Shown here one piece after another: positions 24,376 to 34,929 of a DNA stretch of 64,000 nucleotides (position 1 is the stretch's first letter; each line of letters begins with the position of its first letter). Position numbers and translations under genes: made by a program. The stretch is from positions 53,615,931-53,679,930 of the forward strand of contig OY829541.1 of NCBI GenBank assembly GCA_963691705.1, read 5' to 3'. The notes under the pieces are model-generated. The model saw nothing but the letters and a program-made list of their open reading frames with translations. It was not told where the DNA came from and searched no databases. Source of the stretch: Viola odorata (Eukaryota > Streptophyta > Magnoliopsida > Malpighiales > Violaceae).

Positions 24376-24940
24376 CTAAACAACAAACAGCAGTGAACAA
24401 AAAACCGCGGGAGAGGTGCTGTCGGAGGAGAATGAGTAGAGAGGCGTCGTGGGAGGAGAACGACAATGAGGAGAGAAAACCCTAGAAAATGTAGAAGAGA
24501 ACGAGAATGAGGTGTTCTTGATTTTTTTTGAATATTATATACAAGGTAGCATTGTAATTAAACAAGAATAGAAAGGGTATTTTTGTCCATAAATTTGCTC
24601 AATCCTCCATCCCGCAATCTGAATTTTTCCTGGTTGCTCCACTGGTCCAATTTGGGCCATTCCCAAAATGGAGAAAATGCTGGTTTCAGCAAGCAACATT
24701 TCCAATTTCATCTCCAAAACTGGTGTTTACCAAACACCTTTTTTTCAATTTCAGTCTGGGAATGCTGGTTTCGGTACCGAAACCAGACTCCCAAACAGCA
24801 CCCTTTTTTCAATTTCAGTCTGGGAATGTTGGTTTCCATTTAGTCCCTAATTCATGCACAAATCAACAGGGGTATATGTATAGAAAATGCACATTACACA
24901 ATGCACTACAAAATCTATACATTGATAGAGCTTCACCACA

Positions 24941-25232
24941 AAACAGAACATCATAATCCTTGCCATACATCTTAAAATCTTCAATCAACCAGAGACATTT
25001 TGTATTCCAACTTGATCCTGAGCAAACCAGAGAAGTTCATAGTCCTTACAATATTGAAGCAAAACAGCACATACAAAACAGAACATCATAGTCTTTGTCA
25101 TACATCTTCAAATCTTCAATCAACCAGAGACATTTTGTATTCCAACTTGATCTTGAGTAAAGAAGAGAAGTTCATAGTCCTTACAATATTGAAGCACAAC
25201 AGCACATACAAAACAGAACATCATAGTCCTTG
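24941..25232 (+). repeat. Tandem duplication, period 135 bp, 2.2 copies
   Basis: AAACAGAACATCATA occurs at 24941, 25076 and 25211, exactly 135 bases apart, with closely matching sequence between. It lies in the mariner-like element 3' of its transposase, just outside the Harbinger insertion. Confidence 0.92.
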
Positions 25233-25315
25233 CACAGAAGTACCTGCAAAGAAAACCAAAATATCACATTACTTACCAAACTAATCAAAAGCAATACACA
25301 ATCACCTCATAGATG

Positions 25316-26809
25316 TCATGGAGATACATGGGCCAATGCATTAGCATAAATTTCTGGGCAACATTGCAATGCCTCTGGTAAAGCCTCCAACCTTTCAAGT
25401 GCATCCTTTTTTATATGGAGTATCTTGTAAATGTTTGAACCGAGCCCTTTCAATACCTCAATCATGCATGTCTGCAGTGTTAGGAAGATGTAATTGTTTT
25501 TCTTGACCGAAAATGATTGGTATGCTTCCTCAACAGTCGCAACCAACTGAGCAATAGTCTTTGGACACTCTTTGCTTTGCAGTGACTGAACTGCTCTGAA
25601 AAATTCTAAATCTAACACGTTCAAATCAGGAGAGTTAGGAGGCTGACAAACCAGAGACACATTCAATCCATTTTCCTCAACTGCACACAAAAATTCGTCA
25701 TCATCAATGTGAATATGGGTCTTCGCATTGTCTTATTGAATGTAAATTGGGTCCATAATACTCTCTATGCCACTTATTGGCTATAGCTGGTAATACCTTC
25801 AAAATTAGAAACTCCCTAATGACATTTCTTGTAATATTAGCAATGGGTTTAACCTCAAGTGTATCTCGTGGTCTGTTCTGACTCAATCTAATAGCAGCAA
25901 CATGTTCAACTAGAGGGAATATTCCTATTTTTCCATCAAATGTACAAAGGCCATTAGCATCATACCTTGGCCTCACAACTGCGGCTATGAACATGACTTT
26001 AGGAATGAAATGAGAGTTTTTAACGATTCTTACTGGATCATCCTCGCGGGAGAGGAGATAATAATTCTGTCTTCTGGGTCATGTAGAACCATTTCTCGTC
26101 GATGTGGACTGTGTTCTCCATGTGCTTGAATGTTGGCTGGAGTGGTAATGATGTTGGGACAAAGCTGAATATGCAATGATTGATCCTTGAGGTGCGATTG
26201 TCCGGTGTCAACGCCGGTTTGACTGAATTCGTGTGACGCCTGATGGTTCCATCCTTCACTAACTTAGACATAAATTTCCTGGATACACCGAGTGCAAAAG
26301 CGAAACGCCTGATGGTTGTCCTCTGCCTCAAAGGTATTTCGCGAATTCTTTCCAAATCGAGAGTAATTTTCTTCCGACCATAATTTTGCACTCGATAATT
26401 TGCAGTGCTAGTGTTGCCTGACTCCCTTGCCCGTTTCCACACCCTCTGGATTGTTCGCATGTGAACCCTTAACATGATGGCTACCTCCCTCGTTGCTTCT
26501 CCTCAAGATCCCATTTCTACGTCTCTCCAAAAGGAGTTTATATGCAGTCAATCGTTCGGTGTTGGTTAGCTCTTTCCTGCACAACAAGCCTTCAGATCCC
26601 AATTGCGAGACTTGCGGTGCCTCGTTCAAGTCTAGAATGCTGATAGGTTGATCAACCTCCTCATCGCTGACAGTCGTCTGACTTTGGGTGTCTATATTAC
26701 CAACAGAATCCGGCACAAAATCATCAAGGCCAGGCCACTCACTTATAAGGGATTCAGGACTGCCAGGTGATTGATTTTGGTTGAGTAGTAAAGAAGACAT
26801 TCGTAACAA
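25316..26809 (-). pseudogene. Mariner-like transposase (plant MLE, DD39D), decayed
   Basis: Minus strand from ATG 26809 (or 26800). N-terminal acidic part with DLNEAP; helix-turn-helix region (VHMRTIQRVWKRARESG; IRRFAFALGVSRKFMSKLVK); first catalytic aspartate in VHIDEKWFYMTQK; second in DNAKTHIHIDDDEF; third in QPPNSPDLNVLDLEFF. Counting from the aspartate of DNAKTH to the aspartate of NVLDL gives 39 residues between, the DD39D signature of plant mariner-like elements. Breaks: frameshifts near 26500, near 26075 (after YMTQKT) and near 25760, plus a TAA just before DNAKTH. It cannot make an active protein. Confidence 0.92.
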
Positions 26810-26814
26810 GTGAC

Positions 26815-27245
26815 TGAGATTTAGAGGAGAAGATCAGATTTCGATTTGAAAAAAGAGGGAGATTGGAATTTGAAAGTAAGAATTCATTTGAAGACTAATT
26901 TAGGTTATTAAGAAAGGAGGGAAAAGATTTGAAAATGAATTTTTGACAAAATTTCGAAAGAAATTGGGCAGGCTAGGGTTGGAGCAGATTCAATTTTTTG
27001 AAAGAAATTGGGATGGGAAGAGAGAATTTCGCGTAGGAAGGAAGTCGCGGCACAGGGGAAGTAGAAGGTGAAGCGTAGCCAAGACTGAAGCCCAAAAATG
27101 AAAAACATCAGCCCAAAAATGTTACCGTTGGAGTTGTGACCCACCGACACAAAATGGCAGAAAGCTGGGCCGCGTCAGACGACACTGTGCAATCCTTAAA
27201 ATTCGTGAGTCAAGCCCAAACGACAAATAAAAAAAGCGGAGGGAG
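26815..27245 (-). other. 5' leader region of the mariner-like element
   Basis: Between the transposase start and the right terminal repeat. Pyrimidine-rich on the minus strand; presumably promoter and 5' UTR of the transposase. Confidence 0.4.
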
Positions 27246-27249
27246 TACT

Positions 27250-28435
27250 AACAACATAGGAAACTAGCAAGAATCACAATACCGACCATTTTTCTGCCGA
27301 CATTCTTTGACGTTTCTTTATCTTGCCACTTGCCAGTACTCCGAGCTCTCTGCAATCAGGAAGAAACTCGAACACCCTATTTGATTTGGCAGCTCGCAGT
27401 GATGCTTGCTTTGGAGGGCTAACATGGCGGTACTCGATACTCTACTACGAGAGTCAATATCAGGTTTTCCACTCCCCAGCTCTCAGGCGCATTTACTTAA
27501 AACCAATGTGCCCAAAATTTCCGGTTAATACCGCATTATTTGATATTGATGAATGGCTCCAGTGAGTTTTTCAAGAGACTCCCTCTCATCATAAAAATGA
27601 GTTTCCCTACATCTATCTCAATGTAATAGGCATGAACCCACACAGGTTACCATAATGAAGTGGACATAAACTTGTGTTGCACATAATCCTAAAATAAGCG
27701 CGTTAGGATTTCAAGACATGGAGAGAGTGGAGGCAATTACCTTCTATTGAGGTTCTGATAGATGGACGCGTCAGATTCAGGTAAGCCGTTCGTTGAGAAG
27801 TTTATAACGCACAGTATGAGCTCCTTTCTTTCAGGTCAAAACACAGGCATTTTCCAAGATTCAGATTGGCTCGTAGGAGAGATATAAGATGGTCTCCAAA
27901 TTCTCATTTCCTGAAGCATCAAGAATCCCCTCTCCACGCACAATTGCCTGAATACCTACATTGAAGTAACAACATTTTCCAATAATGAACACATCATAGA
28001 CTCTAAATACTAACTCATTTATTTATAGGTTGTACTGGGGTTTCAGGTCAGGAAGATACATGAATTGAGGAAAGGCACCCATAAAGAATACCTATGGACA
28101 CATTGCGACAGATGAATTGCCCTGAAATTAAAATTTACATAGTCGTTCAAGGTCCGACAACTGACCTCTGTTTCCACTTTCCGTATCTGTTGTTTGGTCC
28201 TGATGGTGGTTTACAGCCCACCTTTGTGATGTGGAGGTGCACATGTTTCAGCCTCCAGTTTTCGCCACTAAGCTTGTTCTGAAAGTGCAACCCATTTTAG
28301 CTCCTCTCCATTTAGCTTCTGAGATTTCTCAATCAATAACGAGCCTCCTAGCTCTAAGGAGATACCTTCACTACCACTAAACAGTGACCCTACCAATATC
28401 AAATCTAGTTTGCCTGTGATTCGACCTCACTGCAA
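27250..28435. other. Intergenic / 3' flank of the second PPR gene
   Basis: A plus-strand open stretch at 27323-27565 (80 codons) has no recognisable domain. The zone next to 28435 is likely the PPR 3' UTR. Nothing else is supported. Confidence 0.4.
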
Positions 28436-30043
28436 CTAATAATCCAAGTTATCCGAATCAAATCCTTCAGTTAGTAAAACTTTATGAATTCTCATATTGG
28501 TCTCAACTATAACACCCACTTGATCATGTGAACCATAGTAGGTAAGGAATTCGTGAACAAGACCGTTTATTTCAACAAATGAGCAACCAGGTTGCTTTTG
28601 TATTTTCTGATGAGCCATGAGGTTCCTCACCCTTCTCACATCGTCCCACCTCGAAGCAGAAGCGTAAACATTGGACAATAGAACACCGGCCTGAGACCTT
28701 TGTGGCTCTAGTGCCTCAATTTTACTGTTCACAACCTCAGCTAAGTCTACATTTCCATGGTTCCTGCAAGCAAAAAGAAGTGACCTCCATATAATCACAT
28801 CAGGTTCAATTGGCATTGCCCTAACAAACTCTTCAGCTTCAGCGATAAGGTTAGCACGGCCAAGAAGATCAACCATACATCCATAGTGCTCAATACGTGG
28901 GGTGAGATGATAAATTTGATCCATGGTCCTGAAATATTGAAACCCCCTCTTCACAAAACCACCATGACTACAAGTAGACAGTACACCAAGGAAAGTGACT
29001 TCATTTGGCCTAACATCACCCAACATTTCCATTTGTTCAAACAGCTGCAATGCTTTATCAGAGTTGCCACCCATGGCAAGTCCAGAAATCATTGAAGTCC
29101 ATGAAAAAACATCCTTCTTATTCAGTTCAATGAAAATTTGGAGAGCCTTTTCGACATCTCCGCACTTTGAATACATATTAATCAAAGCACTGCTCACAGA
29201 GAGGTTCATCTCAATGCCACTCCTTTCACAATAATTATGCACCCACCTCCCTTGATCCAATGCACCCATATGTCCACACGCGGAAATAACAGCAGTAATC
29301 AATACAGAATCTGTAGTAATCCCATATAACTGCATGTCCGTAAACAACTCAATTGCTTGCTTAAACATTCCTAACCGTGTAAAACCTACAATCATAGAAG
29401 TCCAACACACTAAATTTGTCTCAGGAATTCTATCAAATACCTTTCTAGCATCCCACATCTGCCCACATTTTGCATACATGTCAATCAAACAAGAACCTAA
29501 ATACAGATCCAAAACAAACCCATATCTTAAAATCACACAATGAACTTCTTTTCCTTTATCAACAAGTCCAATCCTACCGCAAGCACTAACAGCACTAATC
29601 AACGACATCCCATCAAATCTCACATATTCATCACGCAACAAATCACCAAACACCTTCAATGCATCCACATTGCAGTCACAATTTAAATACCCAGATAGCA
29701 TACTATTCCAAGTAACCACATCTCTTACAGAATCCTGAACAATGCCAAAAACCTTGCGTCCTATTTCAATCGCACCGCACGAAGAATACATTGAAATCAA
29801 TCCATTTTGAACAAAAATATGATCTTCAAGCCCTAATACGATGCTTAGCAAATGCAACTCCTGACCTTTGCTGAGGAACGAAAGGCGCCCACAGGCCTTG
29901 AAAATTAATGGGAAAGTGTAATTATCAGGTAAAGTTCCAATCTTTCGCATTGAATTATAAAGGGTAATGGAATCTATGGGGTTTGAGCTTTGCGAGTAGG
30001 CTTTGAACATGAAATTATAAGAAAAGATATTTGGGTTTTGCAT
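28436..30043 (-). CDS. PPR protein, PLS class with E-type C-terminus; N-terminus cut by an upstream in-frame stop
   Basis: Single exon, 535 codons from ATG 30043 (MQNPNIFSYNFMFKAYSQSS) to TAA. Repeats of the PLS type run through the protein (NGLISMYSSCGAIEIGRKVF, CLIDMYAKCGQMWDARKVF, SALINMYSKCGDVEKALQIF) and the C-terminus is an E domain (PGCSFVEINGLVHEFLT) without a DYW deaminase. Family role: sequence-specific RNA binding in mitochondria or chloroplasts, usually for C-to-U editing. The same frame is open again further 5' (30304-30110, beginning MTILPATIK) and 30106-30044 continues smoothly into FPRSLFYQMQNPNIF, but a TAG at 30109-30107 separates them. So the natural start was probably 30304 and the transit peptide is now lost, unless this is a sequencing error. 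Confidence 0.85.
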   Translation of the reverse strand: MQNPNIFSYNFMFKAYSQSSNPIDSITLYNSMRKIGTLPDNYTFPLIFKACGRLSFLSKGQELHLLSIVLGLEDHIFVQNGLISMYSSCGAIEIGRKVFGIVQDSVRDVVTWNSMLSGYLNCDCNVDALKVFGDLLRDEYVRFDGMSLISAVSACGRIGLVDKGKEVHCVILRYGFVLDLYLGSCLIDMYAKCGQMWDARKVFDRIPETNLVCWTSMIVGFTRLGMFKQAIELFTDMQLYGITTDSVLITAVISACGHMGALDQGRWVHNYCERSGIEMNLSVSSALINMYSKCGDVEKALQIFIELNKKDVFSWTSMISGLAMGGNSDKALQLFEQMEMLGDVRPNEVTFLGVLSTCSHGGFVKRGFQYFRTMDQIYHLTPRIEHYGCMVDLLGRANLIAEAEEFVRAMPIEPDVIIWRSLLFACRNHGNVDLAEVVNSKIEALEPQRSQAGVLLSNVYASASRWDDVRRVRNLMAHQKIQKQPGCSFVEINGLVHEFLTYYGSHDQVGVIVETNMRIHKVLLTEGFDSDNLDY

Positions 30044-30304
30044 TTGGTAGAAGAGAGAGCGAGGAAAAGAGAGGGTTTTTGAGATGGAGATGTTGGAATT
30101 TTGGTTCTAACAGGAGAAAGAGTGTAAGAGGAGCTTGCTTGATATTGCAGGGTCGGTGAGAAGACCTGAAATAATGCCATGAGATAGAATTTGATTGAAG
30201 AGGGATTGGTGCTTGATGTTTTCTAAATTCCATTCGCCGGAAAGGAGAGAGAATTTGGTGGCGACGAGTTTCCCGATTTTGATTGTGGCTGGAAGAATGG
30301 TCAT

Positions 30305-33300
30305 TGAGCAACGAAGTAAAGGTCGCAGATGAAGACGAAAGCGTTTCGGTCTCGTGGGTATTGAAAAGGAAACGAGTTATGCCGGGAAAATAAAATAAAT
30401 TAATTAAATTTTTTAAGGGATAAATAAATAAATTAATTTTGAATTGCTTGAAATTAATATTTTACATTTTTGCTTATTTTAAATGATTTTGATTTGAAAA
30501 AAATTCTTGTTATTTTAGGTGAAACCTTTTAGATTTTAAAATTCAAAGATCATATAATATTGTATACTATTAATTTTTTAATGTGTTCCAAAAAAAGATT
30601 ATCTTAAATTGTCATTAATACCTATAAAAAAATAATTATTTACTTTTTACGTACATAAATTAATTATAGCGTAGTTGATTAGTGCATGCATGCTTTCTAT
30701 AGTAGCATGAGACTTAGGTTTTATAATACTGATAAATAATAAAATTAGTTTAAAAAACATACATTTACTTTTACAACAACAAAAAACTAGTAACATCATT
30801 TGATAATCATGACATTGGTCGAATGGGAAGTTCATGTTACTCATATTAATCGGGAAACCAACTCGATATTGTAGATTAACTCGCAAATCTAGCTTTTGCT
30901 ATTCCAAGCCCTTTTCAATAATGGCACTTTCGAGTGTCCCATTTATATATATCTATATTACTCTTTAACGACGTTATAGGCTTTTTTCAATATCGTAAAA
31001 TAAGGCTTTAATTTTATTTTTATTTTTTTAAAAAAAAACATGATTTTAATACAAATTTATGTTGTTCTTAATAATTTTTTTTTTATTCTTCAAGTGTTAA
31101 ATTACTGTCGCAGTAGCGCTTCTGTAAGTAATTAAAAAAGTCAGGAAACTACAGTATAGGACTTAAAGTAGATGGACTAATGTATAGGATTACCCAAAGC
31201 TCAAGGACCATTAACTTGTGGTTTTTGCAAGTGGGCGGGGAGTTGACTTTGTATATATGGCTCGTGCTTTCCATCTGGCTACTTCCATTCCATGCATGTC
31301 AACCAAAAGAAGATATGATGGAAAATAAAGGCGGGCAGCAGGAATATTATAAATTGATCAAAACCAAATCCTATAATTGATCGAGTTGGAATTTCAATCC
31401 CTAGCTCTTTATCAGAATCCAATCCTTAGATGCTAATGGATTTATATGCCAAATTTCAATCTTTTTGTACGTTTTTATGATCGGATCGTGGGAGCCAATG
31501 CGCATTTTTTCTTCTTGAATGATTAGATGCCGAAAAGGAAATCAATACGAACAAGATCAATTTTGGCCAGTAAGTTTAGATATATATACTACCCTTTTAC
31601 TTAGTCGAGCCACGACCTTTATTGATCTCGAATATTTGACTTTTTTTATAAAAAAATTAGGGAATATAGAGACTAAAATATGATAGATAAATTAGAAAAA
31701 AATTAAAAATTTTAATGGAGTCATTACAGAAAATTAATTTTTTTAAAGGAGCTATACATAATAAATTTAAAAAAATGAAAATTTTAAGAACTAGAAGAAT
31801 TCAAGAAGTTGGGAAGCCATGACCCTCTCCAGAGAAGGAAACGCTTAATACTTATATATGATATTGAGACATGAGACATTCGTAAATAGTTAGTTTATCA
31901 TTTTAAAATTGTGTTGTTGTAAATTATGAATACTTTTTTTCTTCGAGAGAGAACCGGAAACAATCACCGGTCCAACAATAACCGGAATTTTCCATTAAAA
32001 CATTAGGAGTAAAATGTAAATTTTAAATGACAAAATGCAATTTTCTCTTATAGTGAGATTTTAAAACAAAAATACTAAAATTAAAAAGGAATAAACATAA
32101 TAAAGAAAAATTAGGAAAGCTACAATATATATTTTTTACTTCGTACAAGTTTGACTTTTTTTCTAAGTTGAACAAAATACAAAAGCTTGAAGTTTCAAGA
32201 AGAAACAAAATATATAGTGTCGTGAATTTTTTTCAATCTCTCTAACAATATTAGTTATTATTTAAGTTTTAAATTTAACTTTTTTTTTATTGAAATTTTA
32301 ATTTTAATTTTAGTATGAAATCAACAATTATGGTAGATATAGACAATTGAAGAAATTTGACATTTTAGTTATATTTTTTACGATTGTTTTTAGTTTACAA
32401 ATGACAATATAATTTTAAGTTTTTTCTACTCTATACTCTTTTATATATGTATGTCTAGTACAATCTAAAACAGTTGAAATCTAAAAAATATAATTACATT
32501 TATAAGAATACATTATCACGAAGTAATATTTTAATTACTAAAGTTATTTTATAATAAAAAAATTATATTTTAAAAATGTATAAAATGGACGTGTGCCTAG
32601 TCGTGTCGTGTCGTGTCCTAAATTTTTAAAAATTATCGCATTAAAAATCGTATCGTATTCGTGTTCGTATTTGTGCTTCAGCGAGCGAGCATTACAATAT
32701 GATTAATTAGTCATTTTCCATACTAAAAAATTGAAAACATGCATGCATATCGTAACCATTTTCACTATCAATAACATATCACCTTAAACCTTTTAATATT
32801 TATAGTATATCTTTCGATCGAGCTTGATAATAATGATCAAAACTTGAACATACATCACTAACAACAAACTCTCCCCTATTTAATTACGTCATATATACTA
32901 AATCATTTTAAGGTGTTTATTAACCAATGATGATTCTCCACAACATTGATATAAATTTTTGGGTTGCCGCGTCACGGCCGTCACATTGGCTTTTTGGAAA
33001 GGTTGATTTGGAGTTTGGTAAAGATGAGATGCATGGCTGTAATTATGCTAAGCAATTTTAAAAGCAAAAATGTATTTTCGTACACGATTTATATATTCTT
33101 TAGGTAATGGATTCCAAGCAAGCCTTCTTGGCTATATGTGTAGGTTTTAGTGGCCTCTCTTGGGTGCAGCATCCATTAATCATTCGCTTGACCTTTGAGA
33201 TCGGGCATGAGTCAATTAAATTCATCAAGGTGGATACTTTAATTATATGTTTACATATCTTTGTAATAATTCTTCAAAAGTTAGCACTCGCATTGCTTAA

Positions 33301-33950
33301 TTCAAACATGTTGGGAACTTTTAGGGTTTTCTCACATTATCTCATGATATTTCATTTTTATTTATCTTATTTATTTGATGTAAAATTTCTATCGAAATAA
33401 TTATTTTTTACGACGAAGTATCAAAGGATCTCAAAGACAAAAGCACATAAGGTATTATTGATGTTTCAACTTTCAAAAACCAAATTAATGAGTTAATCAA
33501 ATGCAAGTAGCTAAAAAGAAAAATGGTCAACCCACTTATAAACTACCTAGTATGCCGAAAGAAAAAAAACTCAAAGAAAATAAATAAATTTAATTAAACA
33601 ACAAATATATGTTAATTAATCATACGTGATGGATCAGTCGTTATTTCTGTTTTTAAAAAAGGAAACGGAGTTTGCTGAATATGGAATCAACACTGTATCA
33701 TATTAGAGCTCGAATAAACTTTAGAGATTTTAAAACAATTCTTATTTTAAAGCTTAAACATAAAACATTAGAATACAATCGTGAGTTCTAAACTAACTAT
33801 ATTGCCCGCATTTGTTATAAAAGCAACTTTTAATCAATTATGTGAATTTTTACATGTGATAAATATATGTTTTAAAGAATATAGTTGTTAATTAATTGTA
33901 CGAAAGGCGCTGGAGAGCCTGGAATCTCATCGTGGCAAGTGGAAAAACCA
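30305..33950. other. AT-rich intergenic DNA
   Basis: No gene, transposon end or RNA recognised. Short open stretches (for example 31180-31380, 33107-33400) lack domains and codon character. 32600-32690 contains GTGTCGTGTCGTGTC and TCGTATTCGTGTTCG runs typical of old plant repeats. Confidence 0.45.
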
Positions 33951-33964
33951 AATAGGGCTAAGCT

Positions 33965-33972
33965 TATATAAA
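33965..33972 (+). promoter_or_regulatory. TATA box for the MIR477 hairpin
   Basis: TATATAAA about 80 bases ahead of the mature-miRNA arm, with a likely transcription start near 33995-34005. Spacing fits a Pol II miRNA promoter. Confidence 0.5.
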
Positions 33973-34034
33973 CCCGTGCAGGATTTGGCATGTTTTATAT
34001 ACCCACAGAGATTGGAGAAGAAGATGCATTGGTT

Positions 34035-34220
34035 GGAGAAGCCGCCAATCTCCCTCAAAGGCTTCCAACATTCCTGTCCTTTATTAATTAATACTATACT
34101 TCGATAATTATTTATTTTATTAGAGTGTATTAATTAATATTATTATATACTTCAATAATTATTTATTTATTTATGGAAAGGGAACGTTGGAAACTGGAGA
34201 GGGAGACTGATTGCTTACTC
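34035..34220 (+). ncRNA. MIR477: miR477 precursor hairpin
   Basis: 5' arm 34048-34068 begins ATCTCCCTCAAAGGC and ends TTCCAA, which is the mature miR477 sequence as I remember it from grape and poplar. The 3' arm (about 34186-34207, GTTGGAAACTGGAGAGGGAGA) is its imperfect reverse complement, and pairing extends beyond (AACATTCC with GGAACGTT inward; flanking GAGAAGC / GCTTACTC outward). The AT-rich loop of about 110 bases contains its own internal duplication (TATTAATTAATA.TAT...ACTTC.ATAATTATTTATTT twice). Known: miR477 is found in many eudicots but not, to my knowledge, in Arabidopsis, and has been linked to GRAS and other targets. Not checked by folding software. Confidence 0.8.
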
Positions 34221-34929
34221 CCCCCATAACCTAATTACATGGGCTCATGGTTAATTACTTTCCTTCAGTCTCAGAAGTACAAAATTATGTTAGCTTGTGA
34301 AATCCCACAGCCCACAGGTTAGTTCTTCGTTTATCAGTTCTTTCTTTTTTAAGCGGATGTGAAACTCAAACTTTTACATACCTATTCACGAGTTCTTCTT
34401 TTTTTATATCAGGGTAACCTTTTTCAATTCAAAAATAGATGTATATACGCTTTTAATTAATTCTTGCAATCCATTTGCATCTCATTTATTTATTTGTCTG
34501 TTCATAACAATTATAGGTATGTGATTTATATTGTAAGTTTTAAAATTGTAAGGGTAAAGTGAGGTTTTTTTATAGGTTTTTGTTAGTTTTCCCTAAGTAA
34601 TAGTATTTAATTAATAATTTTATTGCCTATAAAAAAATATTTGAAGAGCATGGATTAGGAGTATATAGAAGAACCTATATTTTGATATTTTTGTTAATTA
34701 TTAGTTTCAACATGGAAAAAAAATTAAAAAATTAAATAGAATTGTACTAGTTTATATATGAAGAAAATAATCAAATAAATATTTTATGTTTTAAGAAAAA
34801 AATTGTAATTTCAATATTACCCGAGTGTTTTTCAAACCATGGCGTATGAACCAAATTGTAGTAGTAAAGAACCCAGTGATCAATTTCACAAATCATTCGC
34901 CAAATCTTTAGTTGCTTGTTTGCTTGCTT
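34221..34929. other. AT-rich spacer
   Basis: No gene seen. Possibly the remainder of the pri-miRNA transcript for the first few hundred bases. Confidence 0.35.

Larger units (their letters stand above)
14094..24847 (-). mobile_element. PIF/Harbinger element with captured LKR/SDH exons and nested hAT elements
   Basis: Flanked by direct TAA (14091-14093 and 24848-24850), the three-base target duplication of PIF/Harbinger. Ends read GGGTCTGTTTGGCGTTC (left) and GGGACTAAATGGAAACC (right, reverse complement), imperfect inverted repeats; both subterminal zones also carry GTGCTGTTTGG. Inside, all on the minus strand, are a DDE transposase (15064-16300), a Myb/SANT-like ORF1 (21100-22142) and host LKR/SDH exons (23505-24375). 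Without the hAT insertions the element is about 7.4 kb. All reading frames are decayed, so it is not autonomous now. Confidence 0.75.
11466..27245 (-). mobile_element. Mariner-like (Stowaway-type, Tc1/mariner) element split by a Harbinger insertion
   Basis: Inverted ends: 11466 reads CTCCCTCCGGCTCC then TTTTATTTGTCGTTTGG; the reverse complement of 27245 reads CTCCCTCCGCTTTT then TTTATTTGTCGTTTGG. Both are flanked by TA, the Tc1/mariner target duplication (11464-11465 and 27246-27247). A DD39D-type transposase lies near the right end on the minus strand. Subtracting the Harbinger insertion and its TAA leaves about 5.0 kb, a usual size for a full plant mariner-like element, which supports one element with another nested inside. 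The left 2.6 kb also holds a plus-strand acidic ORF with FDLN motifs, so the alternative is two different mariner-like 5' halves facing each other. Confidence 0.75.

Noticed and set aside
11466..27245. A single novel 15.8-kb giant mobile system
   Set aside because: Internal TAA, TAGAAAT and GTCCCATG duplications show it is a nest of known superfamilies rather than one new element.
33107..33400. 97-codon plus-strand ORF
   Set aside because: AT-rich, no domain, no splice context; likely chance.
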